Below, one piece after another: positions 5,905-14,099 of a stretch of 14,294 bases of DNA. How positions within the stretch are numbered: position 1 is the stretch's first letter; each line of letters opens with the position of its first letter. The notes beneath the pieces were generated by a model that was not told the origin of the DNA, did no database searches, and was given only the letters and a program-made list of their open reading frames with translations. The stretch covers positions 1 to 14,294 of the forward strand of contig CAKSIR010000052.1 of NCBI GenBank assembly GCA_934462775.1. Direction: 5' to 3'. Both the position numbers and the translations under genes were made by a program. The stretch is from an uncultured Ruminiclostridium sp. (lineage in GTDB: Bacteria; Bacillota; Clostridia; Oscillospirales; Ruminococcaceae).

Positions 5905-7194
5905 TTATGATATTTTCTTTTTCGGAGCTTTTTTAGCCGTCTTTGCGGGACGCTTTTTGTCGCCCATTATCAGCTTTGGCTTTTCTCCGTTTTTAACGCA
6001 GTCGGCTGTTACAACAACCTTTGAAATCATTTCATCGCTCGGAGCTTCAAACATTGTTTCGGAAAGTATTTCCTCCATGATTGTTCTTAAGCCGCGTGCG
6101 CCTGTCTTTCTCTCGACAGACTTTCTTGCGATTTCAAGCAACGCATCGTCCTCAATTTCAAGGTCGATATTGTCAAGGCTGAACAGATACTTATACTGCT
6201 TTACAATTGCGTTCTTAGGCTCGACAAGAATCTTTACCAGCGCCTTTTCGTCAAGCTCGTCAAGCACCGTTATAACAGGCAGACGTCCAACCAGCTCAGG
6301 GATAATTCCGTATCTTACCAAATCCTCAGGTGAAACCTGATGGAACGCCTCGCTTAATGACGTATCCTTTGCGCTTTTGATTTCAGCGCCGAATCCCAAT
6401 GCGGAAGAATGGATTCGGGAAATTATATTCTTCTCAATTCCTTCAAACGCACCGCCGCAGATAAACAAAATATTTTTTGTATCTATCTGGATAAACTCCT
6501 GATGAGGATGCTTCCTTCCGCCCTGCGGAGGAACGTTTGAAACCGTTCCCTCCACAATTTTCAGCAGCGCCTGCTGAACGCCCTCGCCGCTTACGTCGCG
6601 AGTAATTGACGTGTTTTCAGAGCGTCTTGAAATTTTATCGATTTCATCAATATAAATAATGCCCTTTTCAGCTGCTTCTATGTCGTAATCGGCAGCCTGA
6701 ATAAGCCTTAAAAGCACGTTTTCAACGTCCTCGCCCACATAACCCGCCTGAGTCAGAGTGGTTGCGTCAGCGATTGCGAAAGGTACGTTAAGTATTTTTG
6801 CCAGCGTCTGAGCCAGCATTGTTTTACCTACGCCGGTAGGTCCGAGAAGAAGAACGTTGCTCTTCTGAAGCTCAACTTCGTCGTCGCTGTCGTAGTCAAG
6901 CATGGTTCTCTTGTAATGGTTGTACACCGATACACAGAGTGTTTTCTTGGCTTCCTCCTGACCGATAATATACTCGTCAAGAACCTTTTTAATATCAGCA
7001 GGCTTAAGCAGCTTTTCGCTTGTACCGCCCTTGCCTGTGTTTTTTGCAGAGGAAGGTCTTTCGGGAATATCGCCCTCCTCAACAAGCATCTGATACGATG
7101 TCATGACGCATTCGTTGCAGATTGCACCCTTTGCGCCGTATAACATTTTAACTACCTGGTTTTCATTTTTTCCGCAGAAACTGCAAACAAGCAT
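5905..7194 (-). CDS. clpX: ATP-dependent Clp protease ATP-binding subunit ClpX
   Basis: AAA+ unfoldase that recognises tagged or folded substrates and feeds them to ClpP. The N-terminal zinc-binding domain has C4, C7, C26 and C29. Walker A is GPTGVGKT (118-125) and Walker B IYIDEID (D183, E184). The pore loop is GYVG (151-154), the RKH loop is at 227-229, and LGFG (266-269) is the ClpP-docking loop, IGF in E. coli. The arginine-finger region GRLP and sensor 2 GARGLR are present. The 429-residue length is normal, with a lysine-rich tail. ATG at 7194 with AAGGAA at 7201-7206. It follows clpP by 23 bp and is the last gene of tig-clpP-clpX. No lon gene follows, unlike in many clostridia. Confidence 0.98.
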   Translation of the reverse strand: MLVCSFCGKNENQVVKMLYGAKGAICNECVMTSYQMLVEEGDIPERPSSAKNTGKGGTSEKLLKPADIKKVLDEYIIGQEEAKKTLCVSVYNHYKRTMLDYDSDDEVELQKSNVLLLGPTGVGKTMLAQTLAKILNVPFAIADATTLTQAGYVGEDVENVLLRLIQAADYDIEAAEKGIIYIDEIDKISRRSENTSITRDVSGEGVQQALLKIVEGTVSNVPPQGGRKHPHQEFIQIDTKNILFICGGAFEGIEKNIISRIHSSALGFGAEIKSAKDTSLSEAFHQVSPEDLVRYGIIPELVGRLPVITVLDELDEKALVKILVEPKNAIVKQYKYLFSLDNIDLEIEDDALLEIARKSVERKTGARGLRTIMEEILSETMFEAPSDEMISKVVVTADCVKNGEKPKLIMGDKKRPAKTAKKAPKKKIS

Positions 7195-7217
7195 TAAATA
7201 TTCCTTTCTACTTGTCC

Positions 7218-7802
7218 TTATCTGTTTGTGATAATCTTGTCGACAAGGCCGTAATCAAGCGCTTCCTGCGCTGTCATGTAGTTATCGCGCTCTGTGTCCT
7301 GATAAATTCTTTCAACAGTCTGACCTGTCATGTCGGCAAGCATATGGTTCATTTTATCCTTAATGTGCATGATGTGCTTTGCAACGATGTCAATATCGGT
7401 TGCCTGAGCTCTGCCTGTTCCGCCCGAGGGCTGATGAATCATTACTTCCGCATTCGGCAGGCAGTAACGCTTGCCCTTAGTACCTGCTGCAAGGAGGAAT
7501 GCGCCCATTGAAGCAGCCATGCCCATGCAGATTGTGGATACGTCGCACTTGATATACTGCATTGTATCGTAAATCGCCATGCCGTCTGTGATTGATCCGC
7601 CGGGGCTGTTGATATAAAGGGATATGTCCTTATCAGGATCCTGACCCTCAAGGAAAAGCAGCTGTGCAACTACAAGGCTTGCTGTTGTTGCGTTTACCTC
7701 TTCGTGGAGCATGACAATTCTGTCGTTCAATAAGCGGGAGTAAATGTCATAAGCACGTTCGCCTCTGCCTGTCTGTTCAATGACGGTTGGTACTAAACTC
7801 AT
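7218..7802 (-). CDS. clpP: ATP-dependent Clp protease proteolytic subunit ClpP
   Basis: Serine peptidase that assembles into a tetradecameric barrel and degrades proteins delivered by ClpX. The catalytic triad is visible as S98 (GMAASMGA), H123 (MIHQP) and D173 (DTERD). From the start at 7802 ([10 protein letters not shown]) it has 194 residues, the normal length. A longer in-frame reading to 7853 adds a basic stretch not found in the family, and GAAAGGA at 7811-7817 supports 7802. It lies between tig and clpX. Confidence 0.97.
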   Translation of the reverse strand: MSLVPTVIEQTGRGERAYDIYSRLLNDRIVMLHEEVNATTASLVVAQLLFLEGQDPDKDISLYINSPGGSITDGMAIYDTMQYIKCDVSTICMGMAASMGAFLLAAGTKGKRYCLPNAEVMIHQPSGGTGRAQATDIDIVAKHIMHIKDKMNHMLADMTGQTVERIYQDTERDNYMTAQEALDYGLVDKIITNR

Positions 7803-7810
7803 AAAATCAT

Positions 7811-7817
7811 TCCTTTC
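7811..7817 (-). promoter_or_regulatory. Ribosome-binding site that sets the clpP start
   Basis: GAAAGGA on the minus strand, 8 nt before the ATG at 7802. It selects [10 protein letters not shown] as the N-terminus over the upstream in-frame ATG at 7853. Confidence 0.75.
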
Positions 7818-7854
7818 TCGAATTTTGTCAAAAAATCTCTTAAAAACAGTCATA

Positions 7855-7876
7855 GAGCTTTCTGTACAGAAAGCTC
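7855..7876 (-). promoter_or_regulatory. Perfect hairpin between tig and clpP
   Basis: GAGCTTTCTG and CAGAAAGCTC form a perfect 22-bp palindrome, realistically an 8-bp stem with a 6-nt loop. On the minus strand a run of five T follows, but only after TATGACTG, so termination would be weak or partial. It may lower read-through from tig into clpP-clpX or mark an mRNA processing point. No good promoter is visible between it and clpP. Confidence 0.55.
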
Positions 7877-7891
7877 CTGACTAATTGGATA

Positions 7892-9223
7892 TTATTCCTC
7901 TGTCTTTTCTTCAGCCTCAGCTGCTGCCTTCTTAGCTCTTGGCTTTGTAATCTTTGCGTTATCTCTTACAAGATCGAATGCCTTTTCAACCTTAAGGTCT
8001 TCTCTCAGATTTTCAGCAGGAACGATTGCCTTAACCTTTTCAACATCCATCTTGTGTTCGTCAGCCATTTTCTGGAACTGTTCGTTAAGCTCGTCGTCTG
8101 AAACCTCAATATTTTCAAGCTCGGCAATCTTTTCAAGAGCAAGTCTTAACTTAACCTGTGTTTCCGCAGGAGCCTTGAAGTTCTCCTTGAACTGATCAAT
8201 TGTAACGCCTGCGTACTTGAGGTAATCTTCAAGCTTGATACCGTTGTATCTGTTTCTGTATTCCCAGTCGCGAACCATATCGTTTACGCGGTTGTCGTAC
8301 ATAACCTGTGGAATTTCACCCTCAAGGCTGTTTACAAGAGCTTCGGAAATGTCGTTGTCAATCTGATTTGCAGTGTTGATTTCTTCCTTTTCTTCAAGCT
8401 TCTTCTTTAAGTCGGCCTTTAAAGCGTCAAGTGTGTCAAATTCGCTTACGTCCTTAGCAAATTCATCGTCAAGAGCGGCATATTCCTTACCCTTGATTTC
8501 GTGAATCTTACATTTGAATACGGCAGCCTTGCCTGCCAGCTCCTTAGCTGCGTAATCTTCAGGGAATGTAACGTTTACGTCGAAGTCTTCATCAATGGAC
8601 TTGCCAACCATCTGGTCTTCAAATCCTGGGATAAATCTGCCGCTGCCAACCTCAAGAGAGAAGTTATCAGCCTTGCCGCCCTCAAATGCAACGCCGTCAA
8701 CGAAGCCTTCAAAGTCGAATACGGCAGTGTCGCCCTTTTCAAGAGGTCTGTCTGTAACGTCGATGATGCGAGCATTCTTTTCAAGAAGGTTCTTGATTTC
8801 AGCGTCAACGTCTTCGTCAGTAACAGTCTTGACATTTTTCTTTATCTTTAATCCCTTGTATTCCTTAACATTTACTTCAGGCTTAACTGTGAATGTAGCC
8901 TTGAAGCTTACGCCTTCTTCCTTGCTTACTGACGCAACTTCAATGTTAGGCATATCAACAACGTCAAGCTTTAATTCTTCGATTACATTTGCAACTGTTT
9001 TCTGGTACATACCGTTGATTGCGTCCTCATAGAAAACGCCTTCGCCGTATGTCTTTTCGATAAGCTTGCGTGTTGCCTTGCCCTTTCTGAATCCAGGGAT
9101 AGAAATGTTCTTTTTCTTCTTCTGATATGCTGCCTCAACTGCAGCGTCAAATTCAGCGGCGTCAACCTTGAACTCAACTTCCACTGTATTTGCTTCTGTC
9201 TTGTTGTTTGAAATGATTTCCAT
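7892..9223 (-). CDS. tig: Trigger factor, ribosome-associated chaperone and prolyl isomerase
   Basis: Binds next to the ribosomal exit tunnel and shields nascent chains. The N-terminal domain carries the ribosome-binding signature GFRKGK (44-49). An FKBP-type prolyl isomerase domain spans about 163-245, with FDFEGFVDG and GSGRFIPGFE (193-202). The remaining residues form the helical chaperone domain and end in an Ala/Glu/Lys-rich tail. The 443-residue length is typical. ATG at 9223 with GGAGGAG at 9231-9237. First gene of tig-clpP-clpX, linking folding of new chains to proteolysis. Confidence 0.97.
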   Translation of the reverse strand: MEIISNNKTEANTVEVEFKVDAAEFDAAVEAAYQKKKKNISIPGFRKGKATRKLIEKTYGEGVFYEDAINGMYQKTVANVIEELKLDVVDMPNIEVASVSKEEGVSFKATFTVKPEVNVKEYKGLKIKKNVKTVTDEDVDAEIKNLLEKNARIIDVTDRPLEKGDTAVFDFEGFVDGVAFEGGKADNFSLEVGSGRFIPGFEDQMVGKSIDEDFDVNVTFPEDYAAKELAGKAAVFKCKIHEIKGKEYAALDDEFAKDVSEFDTLDALKADLKKKLEEKEEINTANQIDNDISEALVNSLEGEIPQVMYDNRVNDMVRDWEYRNRYNGIKLEDYLKYAGVTIDQFKENFKAPAETQVKLRLALEKIAELENIEVSDDELNEQFQKMADEHKMDVEKVKAIVPAENLREDLKVEKAFDLVRDNAKITKPRAKKAAAEAEEKTEE

Positions 9224-9240
9224 TTAAATACTCCTCCGAT

Positions 9241-9286
9241 TTTATCAGTCACCGAAAATTATAACACATATTTATCAGTATTTCCA
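9241..9286 (-). promoter_or_regulatory. tig promoter flanked by a 9-bp direct repeat
   Basis: TGGAAA (9286-9281), a 17-nt spacer, and consensus TATAAT (9263-9258) preceded by TGT, an extended -10. ACTGATAAA occurs twice on the minus strand, at 9279-9271 within the spacer and at 9249-9241 just after the predicted start site near 9251. The copies are exactly 30 bp apart, about three helical turns, as expected for a pair of regulator sites. Confidence 0.75.
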
Positions 9287-9305
9287 GTGTTTTTTGAAAA
9301 TTTTT

Positions 9306-10001
9306 TTACTTTTTTACAAGCTGCGGCGTAAAATCAACATAATCCGCCGAAATCATGGTATATTCAATGCCGTCAATCAGACCTTGTCTGGCTCTCTGAA
9401 AGCCCATTTTTCCATGAACATGACCGTAATAGCACTTTTTTATACCGTATTTCTGAAGAACCTCTAATATATAATAGTTCTTTTCGTTAGAGAAAACAGG
9501 CGGATAATGAATAAATGCAATCAGTTCTCCGCCAAGCCTTATGCCTGCCTGAACAGACATATCAAGACGTCCTGCTTCCCTGTTCAGCAGCTTCACATCT
9601 GCTGCCTCGGACATATCGTTTATCCAGCCTCTTGTGCCGCATACCGACACGCCCGAAACCAGAAAAGAATTATTGCTGAGAATTTCGATTTTGTCAAATC
9701 CAACGGACTTGATGTAATTCTGCATTTTGGCAGCCGTTGACCACCAGTAATCGTGGTTGCCTTTAATGAAGATTTTTCTTCCGTTAAGACGGTTGTTAAT
9801 AAAGTCAAAATCCTGATATGCGTGTTCCAGCTTCATCGCCCATGAAACATCGCCGACAACAACTACTGTGTCCTCATCGCTTACCGTTTCGTTCCAGTTA
9901 TGCTCCAGCTTTTCAACGTAATTGTCCCATCCGCTGAAAATGTCCATCGGTTTGTCGCAGCCGAGTGACAAATGCAGGTCGCCAATTGCATATAAGCTCA
10001 A
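9306..10001 (-). CDS. Calcineurin-like metallophosphoesterase
   Basis: Predicted cytosolic enzyme with a two-metal phosphoesterase centre. All family motifs are present: GDLH (D8, H10), GDVS (D51), GNHD (N82, H83), H165 in IHYPP, and GHVH (193-196). Length is 231 residues with no signal peptide or membrane segment. The start is TTG at 10001, preceded by AAAGGTGA (10006-10013). The nearby ATG at 10006 reads ATG TTT TGA and cannot be used. Last gene of the right-hand operon, starting 10 bp after thrC, whose stop codon overlaps its ribosome-binding site. The substrate is unknown; nucleotide or phosphodiester hydrolysis is possible. Confidence 0.92.
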   Translation of the reverse strand: MSLYAIGDLHLSLGCDKPMDIFSGWDNYVEKLEHNWNETVSDEDTVVVVGDVSWAMKLEHAYQDFDFINNRLNGRKIFIKGNHDYWWSTAAKMQNYIKSVGFDKIEILSNNSFLVSGVSVCGTRGWINDMSEAADVKLLNREAGRLDMSVQAGIRLGGELIAFIHYPPVFSNEKNYYILEVLQKYGIKKCYYGHVHGKMGFQRARQGLIDGIEYTMISADYVDFTPQLVKK

Positions 10002-10011
10002 AACATCACCT

Positions 10012-11502
10012 TTACTTTTTCAGAAAATCCAATACAACCTTTGACATATCCTGCTTTTCAACGCAGCCCTTAAAGCGGATTTCCTTATCCTTTGTAGCGG
10101 CAAGAGGCGCCGGGCAGGTTGTGCCTGTAAGGTCCTCAAGCTTTTCAATAAGCTCAAAGTCGCCTACTCCCTCAGGATTGTGACCCAGTGCGCTGTATAC
10201 GGCAGCGCCGAACTTGTATGGATTAGCTGTTGACGCGATAACCGTCTTGGTTGTGTCGCCTGTGTTCTTCTTGTAGTCCTGATATACCTTATAAGCAACC
10301 GCTGTATGCGTGTCCATAAGGTAGTTGTACTCGTCGAATACTTCCTTGATGGCAGCCTTTGTTTCATCATCGTTGCAGCAGCCTGCGCAGAAAAGCTCCT
10401 GAACCTTCGCCTTAACATCAGCGCTTACTTCATACTTGCCGCCTGTCTTGAGAGCGCCGAACCATTCGTTGATAAGATCGGTATTCTCGCCGGAAAGATG
10501 ATACAAAAGACGCTCAAGGTTGCTTGAAATAAGAATATCCATTGACGGAGAAACAGTTGTGTAGAACTTTCTGTTTCTGTCGTAAACACCTGTGTTGATG
10601 AAATCTGTCAAAACGTTATTTGAGTTGGAAGCGCAGATAAGCTTGTTTACAGGAATGCCCATCATCTTCGCATAGTAAGCGGCAAGAATATTGCCGAAGT
10701 TGCCTGTCGGAACAACAATGTTGATAGGCTCGCCGTATTCGATTTCGCCGTCCTTGATAAGCTCGGCATAAGTGGAAACGTAGTAAACAATCTGCGGTGA
10801 AAGTCTGCCCCAGTTGATTGAGTTTGCGCTGGAGAATACAACGTTCATCTTGTCAAGCTCAGCCTTGAGAGCCTCGTCTGTGAAGATTGCCTTAACGCCG
10901 TTCTGGCAGTCGTCAAAGTTGCCCTTTACAGCGCAAACATTTACGTTCTTGCCCTCTTGGGTTGTCATCTGGCGCTTCTGCATATTGCTTACGCCATCTT
11001 CAGGATAGAACACTGTAATGCTGGTACCCGGAACGTCCTTGAAGCCCTCGAGCGCAGCCTTGCCTGTATCGCCCGAAGTTGCAACGAGGATTGCGATGTC
11101 CTTGCCGTTGATTGTCTTTTTGGCGGAAATTGTCAGCAGATACGGCAGAATCTGGAGCGCCATATCCTTGAATGCGCAGGTAGGACCATGCCACAATTCC
11201 ATAATATATGTACCTGTCAGAAGATGTGAAATCTCAGCAGGATTTTCTGTTTCAAAGTTTGTTGAGTATGCGTTTGTTACGCAGTGACGGATTTCCTCGT
11301 CTGTAAAATCGGTAAGGAACAGCTTGAAAACCTCAAACGCTCTTTCAGGATAAGTCTTACCGCATAATGCAAGGACATCTTCCTTTGTGAGTTTTGGCAG
11401 ATTTTCCGGTACAAACAGACCGCCCTCAGAGGAAAGACCCTGAGCAATTGCCTTAGCACTGGATACCTGAATTTTCTTATCTCTCGTGCTTGTGTAGTTC
11501 AT
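10012..11502 (-). CDS. thrC: Threonine synthase
   Basis: PLP enzyme that converts O-phosphohomoserine to threonine, the last step of threonine synthesis. The PLP lysine is K112 in HGPTCAFKDMALQ. The N-terminal SSEGGLFVPE and the glycine-rich phosphate-binding VPTGNFGN also match. At 496 residues it belongs to the longer threonine synthase class (the E. coli/yeast type). ATG at 11502 with AAAGGAT at 11509-11515. It sits 14 bp after yraN and before the metallophosphoesterase, away from any visible hom or thrB. No separate amino-acid leader or T-box is seen upstream, so it should be co-transcribed with the lepB-rbgA-rnhB-yraN genes. Confidence 0.97.
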   Translation of the reverse strand: MNYTSTRDKKIQVSSAKAIAQGLSSEGGLFVPENLPKLTKEDVLALCGKTYPERAFEVFKLFLTDFTDEEIRHCVTNAYSTNFETENPAEISHLLTGTYIMELWHGPTCAFKDMALQILPYLLTISAKKTINGKDIAILVATSGDTGKAALEGFKDVPGTSITVFYPEDGVSNMQKRQMTTQEGKNVNVCAVKGNFDDCQNGVKAIFTDEALKAELDKMNVVFSSANSINWGRLSPQIVYYVSTYAELIKDGEIEYGEPINIVVPTGNFGNILAAYYAKMMGIPVNKLICASNSNNVLTDFINTGVYDRNRKFYTTVSPSMDILISSNLERLLYHLSGENTDLINEWFGALKTGGKYEVSADVKAKVQELFCAGCCNDDETKAAIKEVFDEYNYLMDTHTAVAYKVYQDYKKNTGDTTKTVIASTANPYKFGAAVYSALGHNPEGVGDFELIEKLEDLTGTTCPAPLAATKDKEIRFKGCVEKQDMSKVVLDFLKK

Positions 11503-11516
11503 AGTTTTATCCTTTC

Positions 11517-11906
11517 TTAGTTGAATGTATAAACGCCTGTGGCGTCAAATGCGTCATTATAGTAACAAATCTCGATTATCTGCGGTATTTCATCGCCGGT
11601 GATAACTACTTCTGCTACGTCAAAGGTGGTATTTCGTTCACATCCGTACTCGTTTATGAACAAATCGGCTGTTTTAATGATTTTGATCTGCTTTTTTCGG
11701 TCAACAGCCTCTATACCTGTAACCATACTGCCGAACTTTCGGGTTTTAACCTCCACAAAAGCAGTATGCCCTGTTTTTTCGGCAACTATGTCGATTTCGC
11801 CGCATCGTCTGCGGTAATTTCTCGCCTTTATGGTGTAACCTCGCTCTGCGAGATAATCGCAAACGGCGCTTTCGCCGAAATCTCCCTTTTCCTTCTTACT
11901 CGCCAT
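11517..11906 (-). CDS. yraN: YraN family (UPF0102) endonuclease-like protein
   Basis: Small conserved bacterial protein with a predicted PD-(D/E)XK nuclease fold and unproven function. The core residues are present: E12 in GES, D39 in GEIDIV, and E52-V-K54 in FVEVKTR. The 129-residue length is about normal for the family. Its ATG lies in ATGGCGAGTAA, so it overlaps the last 11 bases of rnhB and is probably translated by coupling; no strong ribosome-binding site of its own is visible. The rnhB-yraN pairing is common in Firmicutes and hints at a role in nucleic-acid processing. Confidence 0.93.
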   Translation of the reverse strand: MASKKEKGDFGESAVCDYLAERGYTIKARNYRRRCGEIDIVAEKTGHTAFVEVKTRKFGSMVTGIEAVDRKKQIKIIKTADLFINEYGCERNTTFDVAEVVITGDEIPQIIEICYYNDAFDATGVYTFN

Positions 11907-12546
11907 GCTGTTTTATGTATTTCTTTAAAAAACTGAGTCTGTGTACATCGCTGATGCCGTATTTATCAAGCATTTCATAGTGCAGCTTTGTACCGTAGCC
12001 CTTATGCTTTTCAAACTGATATTGGGGATATTTCTCCGCAATTTCTTTCATGTAGCGGTCACGGGAAACCTTTGCAAGAATTGACGCAGCAGCTATGCTT
12101 GCAGAAACGCTGTCGCCCTTTACAACGGTTTTAACGTTACATTCAAGAGGCGGAACCCTGTTTCCGTCAACAAGCGCAAGGTCAATGTTCATATTAAGCC
12201 CCTCGTATGAACGTTTCATTGCAAGAAAAGTTGCCTGCAAAATATTATAGCTGTCAATTTCATCTACGGAAGCGGCTGCAACACAATAAGCCTTTGCCTT
12301 AGCAACAATCTCATCGTAAAGCTCTTCACGTCTTTTTTCGGAAAGCTTTTTGCTGTCGTTAAGCCCCTCAATGAATACATCGTCGTCAAAAACTACCGCC
12401 GCTGCATAAACATCGCCCGCCAGCGGACCTCTGCCTGCTTCGTCAATACCGCATACAACTCCGCTTTCAAGCCTCATTACCTTATCAAACAGAAAGCGTT
12501 TTTCAAGCTCCTCATGCTTTTGGCCGTTCAAGAGTGATTTTTCCAA
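11896..12546 (-). CDS. rnhB: Ribonuclease HII
   Basis: Cleaves RNA in RNA/DNA hybrids and at single ribonucleotides embedded in DNA. The catalytic acidic set is D35 and E36 (GIDEAGRGPLAG), D127 (LVDGN) and D145 (KGDS). Length is 216 residues. The start is TTG at 12546, chosen because AGAGGAGGA (12551-12559) stands directly before it; the next in-frame ATG (M24) has no such site. The first 35 bases overlap the end of rbgA in another frame, and the 3' end overlaps yraN, so translation is probably coupled at both junctions. Confidence 0.96.
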   Translation of the reverse strand: MEKSLLNGQKHEELEKRFLFDKVMRLESGVVCGIDEAGRGPLAGDVYAAAVVFDDDVFIEGLNDSKKLSEKRREELYDEIVAKAKAYCVAAASVDEIDSYNILQATFLAMKRSYEGLNMNIDLALVDGNRVPPLECNVKTVVKGDSVSASIAAASILAKVSRDRYMKEIAEKYPQYQFEKHKGYGTKLHYEMLDKYGISDVHRLSFLKKYIKQHGE

Positions 12547-13363
12547 TTTTTCCTCCTCTGAATTCGTCTAAAAGCGTGATTGCGGCTCGTTCGGTGTCAG
12601 GCTCGCCGCCTGAAATCATCATCCCGCGCTTTCTTGCAATAAGCTCGAGTATATTTCCGTCAAAATCCGTCAGCTTGTATCGCTCCTTGATTTTGTCGGG
12701 ATAATTCTCAATCAGGTATTCGCCAAGGTGCATTGCAAGCGACTCAACGTCCATTACATCGTCCTTGATTGCGCCTGTGAAAGCAAGCTTTACAGCAACC
12801 GACTGGTCGTCGAACTTCGGCCACAGTATGCCCGGCATATCCAGCAGCTCAACCTCCTTGTCGATTGTGACCCACTGCTTGCCTCTTGTAACTCCAGGAC
12901 GGTCGCCGACCTGGGTTTTCTTTGAATTTGCCATGCGGTTAATAAACGAGGATTTACCAACGTTCGGAATTCCTACAACCATGATTCGCAGCGCCTTGCC
13001 AATCATGCCTTTTGCCCTGCGCTTTTCAAGTAAATCTGAGAGAATGCCTTTCAACATTGGCGTAAACTGCTTTATGCCCTTACCGCTGCGGCAGTCGCAT
13101 ATCATTACGGAAAAGCCCTGCTTTTCGTAGAAGCTTTTCCACTGTTTTGTTATATTGTCGTCCGCATAATCGCACTTGTTCAGCATGATTATACGCGGCT
13201 TGCTTCCTACAAGCTCGGATAAAATAGGGTTTCTGCTTGATTCGGGGATTCTGCTGTCAACAATCTCTACCACCGCGTCTACAAGCTTTATATCAGCCTC
13301 TATCATGCGGCGGGTTTTGGTCATGTGACCCGGAAACCATTGAATATTGCCCTCGTATGCCAT
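12512..13363 (-). CDS. rbgA: Ribosome biogenesis GTPase RbgA (YlqF)
   Basis: Circularly permuted GTPase needed for late 50S subunit assembly in Firmicutes. The permuted motif order is visible: G4 NKCD (62-65), G5-like CRSGKG (91-96), then G1 GIPNVGKS (131-138), G2 in the GVTRG region, and G3 DMPG (175-178). The N-terminal IQWFPGHMTK is the family signature. Length is 283 residues, as usual. ATG at 13363; its ribosome-binding site AAGGAAAA overlaps the lepB stop codon at 13373-13375. Order lepB-rbgA-rnhB is conserved in Firmicutes. Confidence 0.97.
   Translation of the reverse strand: MAYEGNIQWFPGHMTKTRRMIEADIKLVDAVVEIVDSRIPESSRNPILSELVGSKPRIIMLNKCDYADDNITKQWKSFYEKQGFSVMICDCRSGKGIKQFTPMLKGILSDLLEKRRAKGMIGKALRIMVVGIPNVGKSSFINRMANSKKTQVGDRPGVTRGKQWVTIDKEVELLDMPGILWPKFDDQSVAVKLAFTGAIKDDVMDVESLAMHLGEYLIENYPDKIKERYKLTDFDGNILELIARKRGMMISGGEPDTERAAITLLDEFRGGKIGKITLERPKA
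12551..12559 (-). promoter_or_regulatory. Ribosome-binding site that sets the TTG start of rnhB
   Basis: AGAGGAGGA lies inside the coding region of rbgA, 4 nt before the TTG at 12546. The strong match probably offsets the weak start codon. Confidence 0.8.
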
Positions 13364-13372
13364 AAATTTTCC

Positions 13373-14083
13373 TTATAAAACTCCAAAAGCGTCAAACGGA
13401 TATATTCTGAAAAAAGCCTTTCCCACTACGTTTTTTACATTAACAAAGCCAACATAGCAATCGGTATAATCGTCCTTCATTACACGGCTGTCCGTGGAAT
13501 GATTGCGGTTGTCGCCAAGAACGTAAACCGTATTTTCAGGAACGGTCAGTGGATATTCCGCATTGCCGATTCGCCCCCGGTTTATGTTTTCAGCTATGTA
13601 CGGCTCGTCAAGAGCTTGTCCGTTGCGGTAAACAGTTCCCGTTTCGGCGTCAATGTCGATAACATCGCCTGCAACGCCAATTACGCGCTTGACAATCCCC
13701 TCTCCCATTTTTCCCGTTATTTCGTTGGGCAGGTTGTCCGCCTGAATTATTACAATATCGCCAAAGGACGGCGTGTAGCACAATTCCCACACAAGCAGCC
13801 TGTCCGCACCGTGAAGCGTTGGCTCCATGGACTGACCGTCCACCTCGTTTACTCTTACCACAAAAGTAAGCATAACCACAACGGTCAGCAGTGAAATTAT
13901 CAGGCTGTACATCCAGTCGTACACATCTCTGCCGAATCCCTCGGTTATAACCGTCTTTCCTTTTTCGTAAGTGTTTTCAAAGCTTGCAGCGTCATTGCTC
14001 TGCGGCAAATTTCCGGATGACCTTGCTTTTTTTTGTTCAATTTCTTCGAGTATCTCATCGACATCAAACTGATTCTTACTCAT
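13373..14083 (-). CDS. lepB: Type I signal peptidase (second of a tandem pair)
   Basis: Membrane-bound serine protease that removes signal peptides from exported proteins. The Ser/Lys dyad is S85 (GQSMEPTL) and K132 (VKRVIG), and the C-terminal signature GDNRNHSTDSR is at 190-200. A single membrane segment spans about 57-77. It is preceded by an unusually long, charged cytoplasmic region of about 55 residues, where the Bacillus-type enzymes have only about 10-20. ATG at 14083 with AAAGG at 14090-14094. It lies 16 bp after another lepB. Confidence 0.96.
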   Translation of the reverse strand: MSKNQFDVDEILEEIEQKKARSSGNLPQSNDAASFENTYEKGKTVITEGFGRDVYDWMYSLIISLLTVVVMLTFVVRVNEVDGQSMEPTLHGADRLLVWELCYTPSFGDIVIIQADNLPNEITGKMGEGIVKRVIGVAGDVIDIDAETGTVYRNGQALDEPYIAENINRGRIGNAEYPLTVPENTVYVLGDNRNHSTDSRVMKDDYTDCYVGFVNVKNVVGKAFFRIYPFDAFGVL

Positions 14084-14099
14084 TTAAAACCTTTGAAAT

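Noticed and set aside
7803..7850. Possible clpP promoter or CtsR box before clpP
   Set aside because: TTTTTTGACA contains a -35-like hexamer on the minus strand, but the expected -10 place reads GATTTT. Only one half of a CtsR-like heptad is present, so neither call is supported.
8595..9032. 145-codon plus-strand open frame inside tig
   Set aside because: Antisense shadow of a well-conserved trigger factor gene; no signal for expression on that strand.
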